DNA of 64,000 bases from Chryseosolibacter sp036402115. GTDB taxonomy: Bacteria > Bacteroidota > Bacteroidia > Cytophagales > Cyclobacteriaceae. A program made the position numbers and the translations under genes. Under the pieces are notes generated by a model. It saw only the letters and a program-made list of their open reading frames with translations. It was not told the DNA's origin and searched no databases. Where the stretch lies: positions 23,717 to 87,716 of the forward strand of contig DASWTM010000297.1 of the NCBI GenBank assembly GCA_036402115.1, given 5' to 3'. Of this stretch, positions 8,808-16,101 are shown piece by piece (position 1 is the stretch's first letter; the number at the start of each line of letters is the position of its first letter).

Positions 8808-10112
8808 TTAATGGGTTGAAAGCATAGTCATTCGTGTCCCGACCGCCTGCACCTGACGCTCCACTTCTGCTTTTGCAGGATGGGTGTCGTGGAAAACAGT
8901 GTTTCCGGCTTTTGCGATCTTTACGCGCATGGTGAAATCAGTCAAAACATTCATGTAATTTATGAACGCCTCGTAAGGAGACGGGTATGGGCTGAAGTAA
9001 TTATGTACCGTTCCATCACCACCTTTTTTGGTCGACATATAATACAAGTGATCACTTGTCTGAAGATTTCTCCAGGTCTCAAGGATCGCAGGATCGTTTG
9101 TGTTCTTCACGTCAAACTCCAATGCTTGTAATGTGTCAAATGCATCACGTTGCATTTCATTTCCAAGCCATGCAGAAAGATCTCTTTCCTGGTCAGCCCA
9201 TGAAATGAAATAAGGAACATTTAGTATGCTTTGCGCCTTTGTAGCGATGACAGCCTGTGAAGGTGTCATCAACTGAAATGTATTGCTCTTGGCGAGTTTT
9301 GTCAATATCTCTTCGAGAAACTTAAAGATCCCGGTTTCTTTCTTCTGGTGCTCACCGAACGTCTCGTAGTCCATGCCCAGCGTTATCACCTCTTCGTGTG
9401 ATGGAAGTCCGTTCAGCCATGAAAGATATTTGTCGGATGTCAGGATTTTTCCTTCTGATGAAAAACGGAACGCAATGTCATCGCTCAGACGATAATTTCT
9501 CAGAAGGATTTTCAGATTCTCTTGTTCAGGATGTTGGAAGACGTGGTTTGGTGTTCGTCCCTGCAGCACACGCTCAACACCATCCGTAATTACGCCCAGG
9601 TAGCCAAGCCTGCTGATCTTCTTGCCAATCTCGTCATTATAGATCAACTCTGTATTTCTGAACACCGATGGACGGACGCCAAAATGCTGATACAGTTTTT
9701 CAGCATGCTTTAATACCTGGATTTCAAACTCCTTGCCCGGGAGCATACAGGCCAGTGAGTGGTAGTATGTCTCGGACAAAAACTCAACGGCTCCGGTTTC
9801 TGCCAGCTGGCGGAAGCTTAACAAAACCTCGGGCGCATAGCGCTCAAGTTGTTCCATGATCACGCCCGACAATGAAAATGAAAGGCGGATTTCCGGATTT
9901 TTCTTAATGAGCTTCAATAGCAACTTGTTAGTCGGGAGATAGTTCTCATGCGACACGCGCTCGATGATCTCGCGATCCATGTCATTGTAGTAAACCGGAT
10001 GACTGGCACCGATATCGAAAAATCTCAGGTTGCTCAGTCGTTTTGGCTGATGCACTTGAAAATACAGCACTAAATTCTTCTTAGGCGCAGCGTTGGTTTT
10101 CAGTAAGTCCAT
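8808..10112 (-). CDS. Glycoside hydrolase family 57 protein (catalytic residues present)
   Basis: A 434-residue GH57 protein, probably a cytoplasmic alpha-amylase or glucanotransferase acting on alpha-1,4-glucan. The N-terminus has the family motif LYFQVHQPKRL. The Glu155 in FRNTELIYND is the likely nucleophile and Asp248 in MDYETFGEH the likely acid/base. No signal peptide is present. It overlaps the end of the upstream glycosyltransferase gene by 32 bases, implying co-translation and a shared pathway in storage-glucan metabolism. A paralogue lies at 18249-19529. Assignment of catalytic residues rests on remembered GH57 motifs, not an alignment. Confidence 0.85.
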   Translation of the reverse strand: MDLLKTNAAPKKNLVLYFQVHQPKRLSNLRFFDIGASHPVYYNDMDREIIERVSHENYLPTNKLLLKLIKKNPEIRLSFSLSGVIMEQLERYAPEVLLSFRQLAETGAVEFLSETYYHSLACMLPGKEFEIQVLKHAEKLYQHFGVRPSVFRNTELIYNDEIGKKISRLGYLGVITDGVERVLQGRTPNHVFQHPEQENLKILLRNYRLSDDIAFRFSSEGKILTSDKYLSWLNGLPSHEEVITLGMDYETFGEHQKKETGIFKFLEEILTKLAKSNTFQLMTPSQAVIATKAQSILNVPYFISWADQERDLSAWLGNEMQRDAFDTLQALEFDVKNTNDPAILETWRNLQTSDHLYYMSTKKGGDGTVHNYFSPYPSPYEAFINYMNVLTDFTMRVKIAKAGNTVFHDTHPAKAEVERQVQAVGTRMTMLSTH

Positions 10113-11511
10113 GGTATAGTTGGGTTAATTTTTTAGCAGCAGAATCCCAGGTAATTTCTTCGATTTCTTTGGCACTGTTGGCCGCGAGCGTCATCGACAA
10201 ACTCTTGTAACGCAATACACTGCAGATCGCAGCTGCGAGCTCATGTGTATCCCAGAAATCAACTTTGATCGCATGTGGCATTACCTCAGCCACACCGGAT
10301 TGATTCGAAATGATGACCGGTACTCCCGCCTGAATCGCTTCGAGCGGGGCAATTCCAAATGGTTCACTGACCGAAGGCATCACGTAGACATTGGACATTG
10401 ACCACACTTTGTCAATGTCCTTCCCGCGAAGGAATCCTGTAAAGTGGAAGTGAGAGGACATCCTAAGCTGAGCGATACGCTCGATCATTAAAGGCAAAAG
10501 ATCTCCCGAGCCGGCCACAACAAAATGTGCATCCGGAATCCGATCCAATACTTTGCGAGCTGCCTCAACAAAATACAATGGTCCTTTCTGATGCGTGATC
10601 CGACCAAGAAACGTCACAATGTGCGATCCGACCGGTGGAGGCGAGAATAATTTTGCAGATGGAATTTTAGGAATGATTCCGTTGTGAACCACCTGGACTT
10701 TCTCCTCCGCGATGTTGTATTTTGTTACCGTTATTTTCTTGGTCCAGTTGCTTACCGTAACAACGCAGTCTGCCTCTGCCATACCCTGTTGTTCGATAGC
10801 CCGAACCTGTGTGTCTACTTGTTCGCCAGAGCGGTCGTATTCTGTAGCATGAACATGAACCACCAATGGTTTGCCACTTACCTTTTTGGCTGCGATGCCT
10901 GCGAGGTAAGTCATCCAGTCGTGCGCATGGATCACATCGAACTCGAACTTGCTCGCGATCTCCGCACCAACCTGTGCATAACGTCTTACTTCTTCAAGAA
11001 GATTCGGTCCATAGGAGCCAGAAAACTTATAAGACGCTACGATATTTTTTTTCTCGATTACCTTTTCTTCTGTGCTTGTATGTTCATCCAGTTGCGTCAT
11101 GCGCTTAGGAGTAGTGTCGCGCGCTTCGGATCCGATTGGATAATTCCAATGCTCGATATCGGATGAACTTTCCCCAAACGAAGGGGAACGATACGGTGAT
11201 AGACTAGAGGGAACTTCGATTTGGCGGATACGGTCATTTTTACGGATGACCTGATACAAATTCTTGCGAGTTTCAGCGTCAACAGCGGTGCGTGATACGT
11301 AGCGCTCGATGCTGCCTTCTCTTTCGATGGGTACATCACTGGCGTTGATGAAACTCGTCCGCTCTGCAGATTCGCCCCCATGCAATTTAGGGACGACAAA
11401 GAGCACATCGATGTTCTCCTGACTAAGTGAATTCGTCAAACCATGACAGGCAGTTCCCAGACCTCCGGAAATGTGCGGTGGAAACTCCCATCCAAACATC
11501 AAGACTCTCAT
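10081..11511 (-). CDS. GT4/GT5-type glycosyltransferase, probable glycogen synthase
   Basis: A 476-residue GT-B enzyme. The N-terminus MRVLMFGWEFPPHISGGLGT carries the GGLG loop typical of starch/glycogen synthase-like enzymes. The second half shows the GT4 signatures TFLGRITHQKGPLYFVEAA and VMPSVSEPFGIAPLEAIQAG, with the E-x7-E nucleotide-sugar site. A polar stretch at roughly 60-150 has no obvious fold and looks like an insert. The partner gene is a GH57 protein overlapping by 32 bases. Together with malQ, glgX and treYZ this suggests synthesis of an alpha-1,4-glucan. The donor sugar is not determinable, and glgC and glgB are absent from the window. Confidence 0.82.
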   Translation of the reverse strand: MRVLMFGWEFPPHISGGLGTACHGLTNSLSQENIDVLFVVPKLHGGESAERTSFINASDVPIEREGSIERYVSRTAVDAETRKNLYQVIRKNDRIRQIEVPSSLSPYRSPSFGESSSDIEHWNYPIGSEARDTTPKRMTQLDEHTSTEEKVIEKKNIVASYKFSGSYGPNLLEEVRRYAQVGAEIASKFEFDVIHAHDWMTYLAGIAAKKVSGKPLVVHVHATEYDRSGEQVDTQVRAIEQQGMAEADCVVTVSNWTKKITVTKYNIAEEKVQVVHNGIIPKIPSAKLFSPPPVGSHIVTFLGRITHQKGPLYFVEAARKVLDRIPDAHFVVAGSGDLLPLMIERIAQLRMSSHFHFTGFLRGKDIDKVWSMSNVYVMPSVSEPFGIAPLEAIQAGVPVIISNQSGVAEVMPHAIKVDFWDTHELAAAICSVLRYKSLSMTLAANSAKEIEEITWDSAAKKLTQLYHGLTENQRCA

Positions 11512-11906
11512 GCCACGAACAGGTTAAAGTAGGGTAAACAGTTTTTCAATTGGTGTTTTAGTTTATGTTATCGTTAACAAGCTTGCCGGTTGCCCGGGAT
11601 GCCCACACTCCCAATACAGCCGCTTGGATAGTGTTTGAGTCAATGAATTATAAAAAACGCGTGCCGACCAGCTGGAGCAATGTGTCAGTGGTAGTGGAAA
11701 TCCCGGAGATCAGGGCGAAATTTTAGGTCATGCGGTTGAGCGACATGCACTTCCCACATAAGAAACAATCGAATGATGATCGTCAAAAGCCGAAATCATC
11801 ATATGCGATGTGGCGCACGCAGAATTTTGAAAATCGATGTGGAAGGCGGTCTACAGCAAACTTCCCATAAAAAAGACAGGAATGGGGAAGGGTGTTTTAA
11901 CAATAG
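11512..11906. other. Intergenic stretch without recognisable gene
   Basis: About 395 bases between the start of the glycosyltransferase and the hairpin after osmC. A 47-codon frame (11730-11870, plus strand) exists but has no family resemblance, signal or good start context. The first 80 bases are AT-rich and should contain the glycosyltransferase promoter on the minus strand. No other structure was seen. Confidence 0.5.
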
Positions 11907-11943
11907 CTTGAAAAGTTGAGCAATTTGCATTCAACTTTTCAAG
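11907..11943 (-). terminator. Perfect 13-bp hairpin after osmC
   Basis: CTTGAAAAGTTGA (11907-11919) pairs perfectly with TCAACTTTTCAAG (11931-11943) around an 11-base loop that can itself fold (GCAA/TTGC). It starts 14 bases after the osmC-like stop codon on the minus strand, as expected for a terminator, although no long U-run follows. Confidence 0.65.
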
Positions 11944-11957
11944 CCTCGGATTCTATA

Positions 11958-12368
11958 TTAAATGAGCGTTGCCTCTAACGTGATGTTCGTGTTAAGAAGT
12001 TTTGAGATCGGGCAATTCTTTTTCGCATCGTCAGCACAAGCCTGGAATTTCTCTTTACTGATTCCAGGTACTTTCGCTTTCAGCACCAGGTGAGAACTGG
12101 TGATGGCACCATTGTCCAGCGTAATCGCGCAGTCTGTAGTGATTTCTTCCGGTGTAAATCCTGCTTCGCCAATCACAAAGCTAAGCTTCATGCTGAAACA
12201 TCCGGCATGAGCCGCAGCCACAAGTTCTTCAGGGTTAGTGCCTACCCCTTCTGCGAAGCGTGAATTGAAGGAGTATTGTGTCTTATTAAGTGTTGTGCTT
12301 TGAGTGGTCAGCGTTCCAGCACCTTCTTTGCCGGAGCCTTTCCATACTGCGGTTGCTTTTCTTTTCAT
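11958..12368 (-). CDS. OsmC-family peroxiredoxin-like protein
   Basis: A 136-residue protein starting MKRKATAVWKGSGKEGAG, the usual OsmC opening and normal family length. The two redox cysteines are present: one in EELVAAAHAGCFSM and one in ADDAKKNCPISKLL. OsmC/Ohr proteins reduce organic hydroperoxides in the cytoplasm using these cysteines; GxGTNPEELVAAAHAGCF favours the OsmC subgroup. The frame is open a further 55 codons upstream, but that part is translated repeat DNA (GACGAATAACG-type) and is rejected. It sits next to cold-shock and universal-stress genes. Confidence 0.9.
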   Translation of the reverse strand: MKRKATAVWKGSGKEGAGTLTTQSTTLNKTQYSFNSRFAEGVGTNPEELVAAAHAGCFSMKLSFVIGEAGFTPEEITTDCAITLDNGAITSSHLVLKAKVPGISKEKFQACADDAKKNCPISKLLNTNITLEATLI

Positions 12369-12440
12369 AGATGTTATTCGTTTGTTGTTGGCCGAAGATA
12401 GGAATTGACGGGAAAGCTTTCCAAACACAGCGGGACACAA

Positions 12441-12469
12441 ATGACGAATAACGGATGACGAGTGACGAA
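12441..12469. repeat. Short TGACGAATAACGAGTGACGA-type repeat
   Basis: An ATGACGAATAACGGATGACG run continuing with AGTGACGAA, of the same family as the longer hairpin at 51212-51316. It lies between the osmC start and the cold-shock promoter. Confidence 0.6.
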
Positions 12470-12559
12470 CCGGGTTCAAAAAATTCGCATTCGTTACCAA
12501 ACACGACATTTCAATCCCTGGCAGGGTTATCATACTTTTATGAAATTTTCAACCGGCTA

Positions 12560-12589
12560 TTGCAAGGCCGACTTATTCCCGTATCTTTG
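12560..12589 (+). promoter_or_regulatory. Bacteroidota-type promoter of the cold-shock gene
   Basis: TTG at 12560-12562 and TATCTTTG at 12582-12589 are separated by exactly 19 bases, matching the known Bacteroidota pattern of a -33 TTG and a -7 TAnnTTTG. Transcription would start near 12596, leaving a leader of about 20 bases before ATG 12616. Confidence 0.75.
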
Positions 12590-12615
12590 ACGATTATTTT
12601 TTATAATTACATCAA

Positions 12616-12813
12616 ATGAAAGTAGGAACAGTAAAATTCTTTAACGAAACTAAAGGTTTTGGCTTCGTGAAAGAGACAGCAACAGGACAAGAGTACTTTG
12701 TCCATGTATCAGGTCTTTTGGTTGACAGCATCCGTGAAAAGGATGAAGTTACATTCGAACTGAAAGAAGGAAAGAAAGGTTTAAATGCCGTTAACGTAAG
12801 GTTAGCGAATTAA
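12616..12813 (+). CDS. Cold-shock domain protein (CspA family)
   Basis: A 65-residue single cold-shock domain, the normal length. RNP1 appears as KGFGFV and RNP2 as YFVHVS, within MKVGTVKFFNETKGFGFV and QEYFVHVSGL. Such proteins bind single-stranded RNA and DNA, melt mRNA structure and act as cytoplasmic RNA chaperones. It is monocistronic, with a convincing promoter and an intrinsic terminator. Its family position is certain; whether it is actually cold-induced is not visible. Confidence 0.95.
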   Translation: MKVGTVKFFNETKGFGFVKETATGQEYFVHVSGLLVDSIREKDEVTFELKEGKKGLNAVNVRLAN

Positions 12814-12834
12814 TAGATCATCACTTTTCAAAAT

Positions 12835-12869
12835 AAGCCTCCGCAACCCGCGGGGGCTTTTTTGTTTTT
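12835..12869 (+). terminator. Intrinsic terminator of the cold-shock gene
   Basis: AAGCCTCCGC (12835-12844) pairs with GCGGGGGCTT (12850-12859), including one T-G pair, around a five-base loop and is followed by a T-rich tail. It lies 21 bases after the stop. Confidence 0.9.
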
Positions 12870-12976
12870 ATCCGGCTGCGGGTAGATTTCACCTCATCCT
12901 TACGTCAATTTCATCATTTTACCCTTGGTTCAAGTTTTATCAATTGATGATGGTGCTTGTACTGCGCCCTATCAAA

Positions 12977-13834
12977 ATGAAAAAAATACTTGTCCCTACT
13001 GATCTTACTGCAACCGCTGAACTCGGTGTTCAACTGGCGGTTGAAATTGCAAAACGTTGTGGTGCAACGGTTAGCCTGGTGAACTTCACGCGTCATCCAC
13101 TCGGGTCGACTTTCTCGGCTTCAGGTGAAGTGAACCTTGCTGAAGACGATGAAGAAAATGCGTTCACGCTTCAGCTTCTGCAGACAAAAAAGGAGCAACT
13201 GGAACAGCTCGTGCTCAAATACGCGACTGATGGAGTGAAGTTCGAGACGGCCGTGATTGACGCTAAATTTAAGTCAGGTATCGATGCACTGATGAGTCAG
13301 TCCGATATCGATCTGGTCGTGATGGGAACCTCAGGCGAAGAAAACGCCAAAGAAGTTTTCCTCGGCAACCATACCGAGCAGGCCATTAAGGTTGCTTCCG
13401 TGCCTGTACTGTCGGTTCGCGATGGTTTTTCCATCACTGAGTTTGACAACATCGTTGTTGCTGTAAGTGTCATCACCGACAACCAGGTCGCTGACGGACT
13501 TGATCAGTTGAAAAAAATCTGGAGTTGCTTCAACTCGCATGTGCATCTTGTCCATGTGCGGGATCGTAAGCGTGAATCCAATCTTATTCTTGATGAATAC
13601 TTCACGCGCATGGCAACCATTGCAGGCGTTCCGAAATTTTCTGTGACGATCCTCGATGGCGATGAACCTTCAGAAGTCATCAGCGAGTACGCAGAAAAGG
13701 TAAACGCAGGTCTGATTGCAGTCCTGAAGAACAGCAAAGACGGAATCTTTAGAATGTTCGGCAACCGTTTTACAAACCGCATTATTAAAGAGGAGGGAAG
13801 ACCGGTCTTCACCCTCAACCTGCAGAATACGTAA
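12977..13834 (+). CDS. Tandem universal stress protein
   Basis: About 285 residues with two UspA-type domains. The start MKKILVPTDLTATAELG at 12977 is the family's usual opening; the frame's earlier ATG at 12944 adds a non-conserved MMMVLVLRPIK and is rejected. Domain 1 (about 1-145) ends with VMGTSGEENAKEVFLGNHTEQ, a variant of the ATP-binding G-x2-G-x9-G motif, then VPVLSVRD. Domain 2 (about 150-285) lacks a good glycine motif (LKNSKDGIFRMFGNRFTNRI) and may not bind nucleotide. Soluble and cytoplasmic; likely linked to growth arrest or stress like its osmC and csp neighbours. Confidence 0.9.
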   Translation: MKKILVPTDLTATAELGVQLAVEIAKRCGATVSLVNFTRHPLGSTFSASGEVNLAEDDEENAFTLQLLQTKKEQLEQLVLKYATDGVKFETAVIDAKFKSGIDALMSQSDIDLVVMGTSGEENAKEVFLGNHTEQAIKVASVPVLSVRDGFSITEFDNIVVAVSVITDNQVADGLDQLKKIWSCFNSHVHLVHVRDRKRESNLILDEYFTRMATIAGVPKFSVTILDGDEPSEVISEYAEKVNAGLIAVLKNSKDGIFRMFGNRFTNRIIKEEGRPVFTLNLQNT

Positions 13835-13836
13835 AG

Positions 13837-13887
13837 TGTCCACAGTCCACAGTCGATGGTCCACAGCATCGCTGTCGACCGTGGACT
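13837..13887. repeat. Single copy of the GTCCACAGTCCAC inverted repeat
   Basis: TGTCCACAGTCCACAGTC, then GGTCCACAG, pairs with CTGTCGACCGTGGACT to form a hairpin. It belongs to the same family as the two copies at 26990-27179. It starts two bases after the universal-stress stop codon. A GCGGAGAGCACGGAGAAGCG low-complexity run (about 13940-13977) follows. Confidence 0.75.
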
Positions 13888-14063
13888 CTCACTCATTAAG
13901 AGCGCCTACACTCGCGTGGAGAAAATACCGAATTCAAACCGCGGAGAGCACGGAGAAGCGCGGAGCAACGCGGAGGATTTTTTGAAAGAAACCGAGGCAA
14001 GCACCCGGTGTTTTCGTTTCTATATTCGATTATTCTCCCCCCGATAAAGTCTTGCTCATTTAA

Positions 14064-14368
14064 TCCAAGCGCCAGCGCGACTACCAGCTCTTTGCGCTCT
14101 TCGCGTCTGAGATGCCCCGTGAGCGTGATAACCTTCAATCTCGATTCTCAACGCTGGGCAGTACTGTTGCATTACGTATCCTCCGCGTTAACCCTGCATT
14201 TATTTCCTTTGCAGTTCGCACTCCCTCATTCCAAGCGCCAGCGCGACTACTCCCTCTTTGCGCCCTTAGCGTTTGAGATGCCCTCTGCGTGAGATAAGCC
14301 GCGATCTCGATTCTCCCCGTTGAGCAGCACTGTTGCATTACGTAACCTTTGCGTTAACCCTGCATTTA
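14064..14368. repeat. 139-bp direct repeat, two tandem copies
   Basis: Copy 1 (14064-14202) and copy 2 (14230-14368) both open with TCCAAGCGCCAGCGCGACTA and close with GCGTTAACCCTGCATTTA. In between they share TTTGCGC, GAGATGCCC, TCTCGATTCTC and CTGTTGCATTACGTA, with scattered differences. This fills most of the spacer 13888-14401. No coding signal is seen; open frames here are made of repeat DNA. Confidence 0.85.
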
Positions 14369-14401
14369 ATCACGTTGAAGTTCACACTCCAGCCGGTGAC
14401 A

Positions 14402-15898
14402 CTAGATCCTACCGTACAACGCACACAACTGCCTCAACCACAACTCTTCCTTCTCGAACGCTATCTCCCCACTCAACCTCCACTGCCAGTTCTTACTCGT
14501 GGATGCTGGAACATTCATCCGTGAATTCTCATCCAGCCCTAATACATCCTGCATCGGGATAATAGCAGTCTTTGCCACTGAAGCATACGCCATCCGGATC
14601 AAAACTTCATGGATATTTTTTTCGGATACATTGGTGTTTGCGTAACTCCGCACTTGCTCCCGGATTTTATCTTTTAATTCTTTTCGGTACCAACCCACGG
14701 TTGTGTTGTTGTCATGCGTGCCGGTGTATGCGACAAAATCTGTTTTGTAGTTGTGCGGAATATGATCAGACTCCGCCATCGTATCGCCAAATGCAAACTG
14801 CAGCACTTTCATCCCTGGCAGTTTGAAATGAAGGCGAAGTTTGTGCACCGCTTCACTGATATCGCCAAGATCTTCGGCAACAAAAGGTAATTTGCCGAAC
14901 TCTTGTTTCAGCACAGAAAAGAAATGTTCTCCCGGACCAAGTTTCCACTCACCGCGCACCGCAGTTTTTTCCTTCGCGGGCACTTCCCAGAAATCCGCGA
15001 ATGCGCGAAAATGATCGAGACGCAACACATCCACCAACTCCATATTCTTGCGAATCCGTTTCATCCACCAGTCATAGCCCTGATCTCTCAGTACATCCCA
15101 TCGATACACCGGCATGCCCCATAGCTGTCCATCTTCATTAAAATAGTCAGGAGGAACCCCGGCAACCCCCGCTATCGAACCGTTTTTATTTAATTTAAAA
15201 ATCTCCTGGCGAGACCAGACATCGACCGAATCGTAGCTCACATAAAATGGCAGATCTCCGAGGATATCAATATTCAAGTCATTGCAGTAACGCTTCAGGT
15301 TCTTCCATTGATGAAAGAATATAAACTGCAGCCACTTCGTATACGTGATCTCTTCCTGATTCTCTGCTGAAAATTTCAGCAGGCTCTTGAGGTTCCGAAG
15401 TTTGAACGAGTCAGGCCATTCGTGCCATGGCTTGTTCTTATGTGCAGACTTCAGGGCTGAGTACAATGCATAGTCATCCAGCCAATGGGCTTCGCGATCA
15501 CAAAACGCTTCAAACGCTGCCTTTCGCTGCGACTTCATATTTTTGAACGCCTTCGAAAACAGCTTCGACTTATGCTGAATTGCCTTCGCATAATTGACTT
15601 TGTCCGATGTAGTAATTTTCACCTCATTGAGGTCATCTTTCGCCAGGTATCCCTCCTCAAATAACTTCTCCGGACTGATCAGCCAGATATTTCCAGCCAT
15701 ACTCGACACCGAACTATATGGAGAAAAAGACTGCGCTGCATCAATAGGCGTCAGCGGAAGAATCTGCCAATACTTCTGTCCCGACCTATTCAAAAAATCC
15801 GCAAACGCAAACGCCTGATTTCCCAGGTCACCAATACCAAAAGGTGATGGGAGAGAAGTAATCGAGAGGAGGATGCCTGAAGAGCGTTTTTTATTCAT
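14402..15898 (-). CDS. malQ: 4-alpha-glucanotransferase (amylomaltase)
   Basis: A 498-residue GH77 enzyme of normal length, starting MNKKRSSGILLSITSLPSPF, the canonical MalQ opening. A start 57 bases upstream would add a hydrophobic stretch and is rejected. Catalytic residues are Asp295 (nucleophile, in VLRLDHFRAF) and Glu342 (acid/base, in PFVAEDLG); YTGTHDNNTTVGWY carries the transition-state aspartate. It transfers maltodextrin chains between acceptors in the cytoplasm. It is last in a minus-strand set after glgX and a GH57 gene, about 200 bases from glgX, so it may have its own promoter. Confidence 0.95.
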   Translation of the reverse strand: MNKKRSSGILLSITSLPSPFGIGDLGNQAFAFADFLNRSGQKYWQILPLTPIDAAQSFSPYSSVSSMAGNIWLISPEKLFEEGYLAKDDLNEVKITTSDKVNYAKAIQHKSKLFSKAFKNMKSQRKAAFEAFCDREAHWLDDYALYSALKSAHKNKPWHEWPDSFKLRNLKSLLKFSAENQEEITYTKWLQFIFFHQWKNLKRYCNDLNIDILGDLPFYVSYDSVDVWSRQEIFKLNKNGSIAGVAGVPPDYFNEDGQLWGMPVYRWDVLRDQGYDWWMKRIRKNMELVDVLRLDHFRAFADFWEVPAKEKTAVRGEWKLGPGEHFFSVLKQEFGKLPFVAEDLGDISEAVHKLRLHFKLPGMKVLQFAFGDTMAESDHIPHNYKTDFVAYTGTHDNNTTVGWYRKELKDKIREQVRSYANTNVSEKNIHEVLIRMAYASVAKTAIIPMQDVLGLDENSRMNVPASTSKNWQWRLSGEIAFEKEELWLRQLCALYGRI

Positions 15899-16101
15899 GT
15901 AGTAATATTTTGAACCCAAAATTCCAATAACCAATAACCAAATCTCAAATTCCAAACACCGAACGATTAGTTACGTCCCTATAGATCCGGAACCACAAAC
16001 TCCAAACCACAAACTATAAACAAACCCGAAACCGCCCCGCGAAGACTATCCTTTCACCCTACCGCTACTCTATTTGTGATTTGATCATTGATCATTGGAA
16101 T

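Noticed and set aside
10684..11166. 160-codon plus-strand frame inside the glycosyltransferase
   Set aside because: Antisense to clear GT-B motifs; cysteine-rich translation typical of shadow frames.
11730..11870. 47-codon frame in the spacer before the glycosyltransferase
   Set aside because: No signal, no family resemblance, no start context; could be chance.
12369..12533. N-terminal extension of the OsmC-like protein
   Set aside because: Encoded by GACGAAT repeat DNA and absent from the family; the conserved start is at 12368.
13888..14401. Short frames in the repeat region after the universal-stress gene
   Set aside because: They translate tandem repeat DNA and change frame between copies, so they are not genes.
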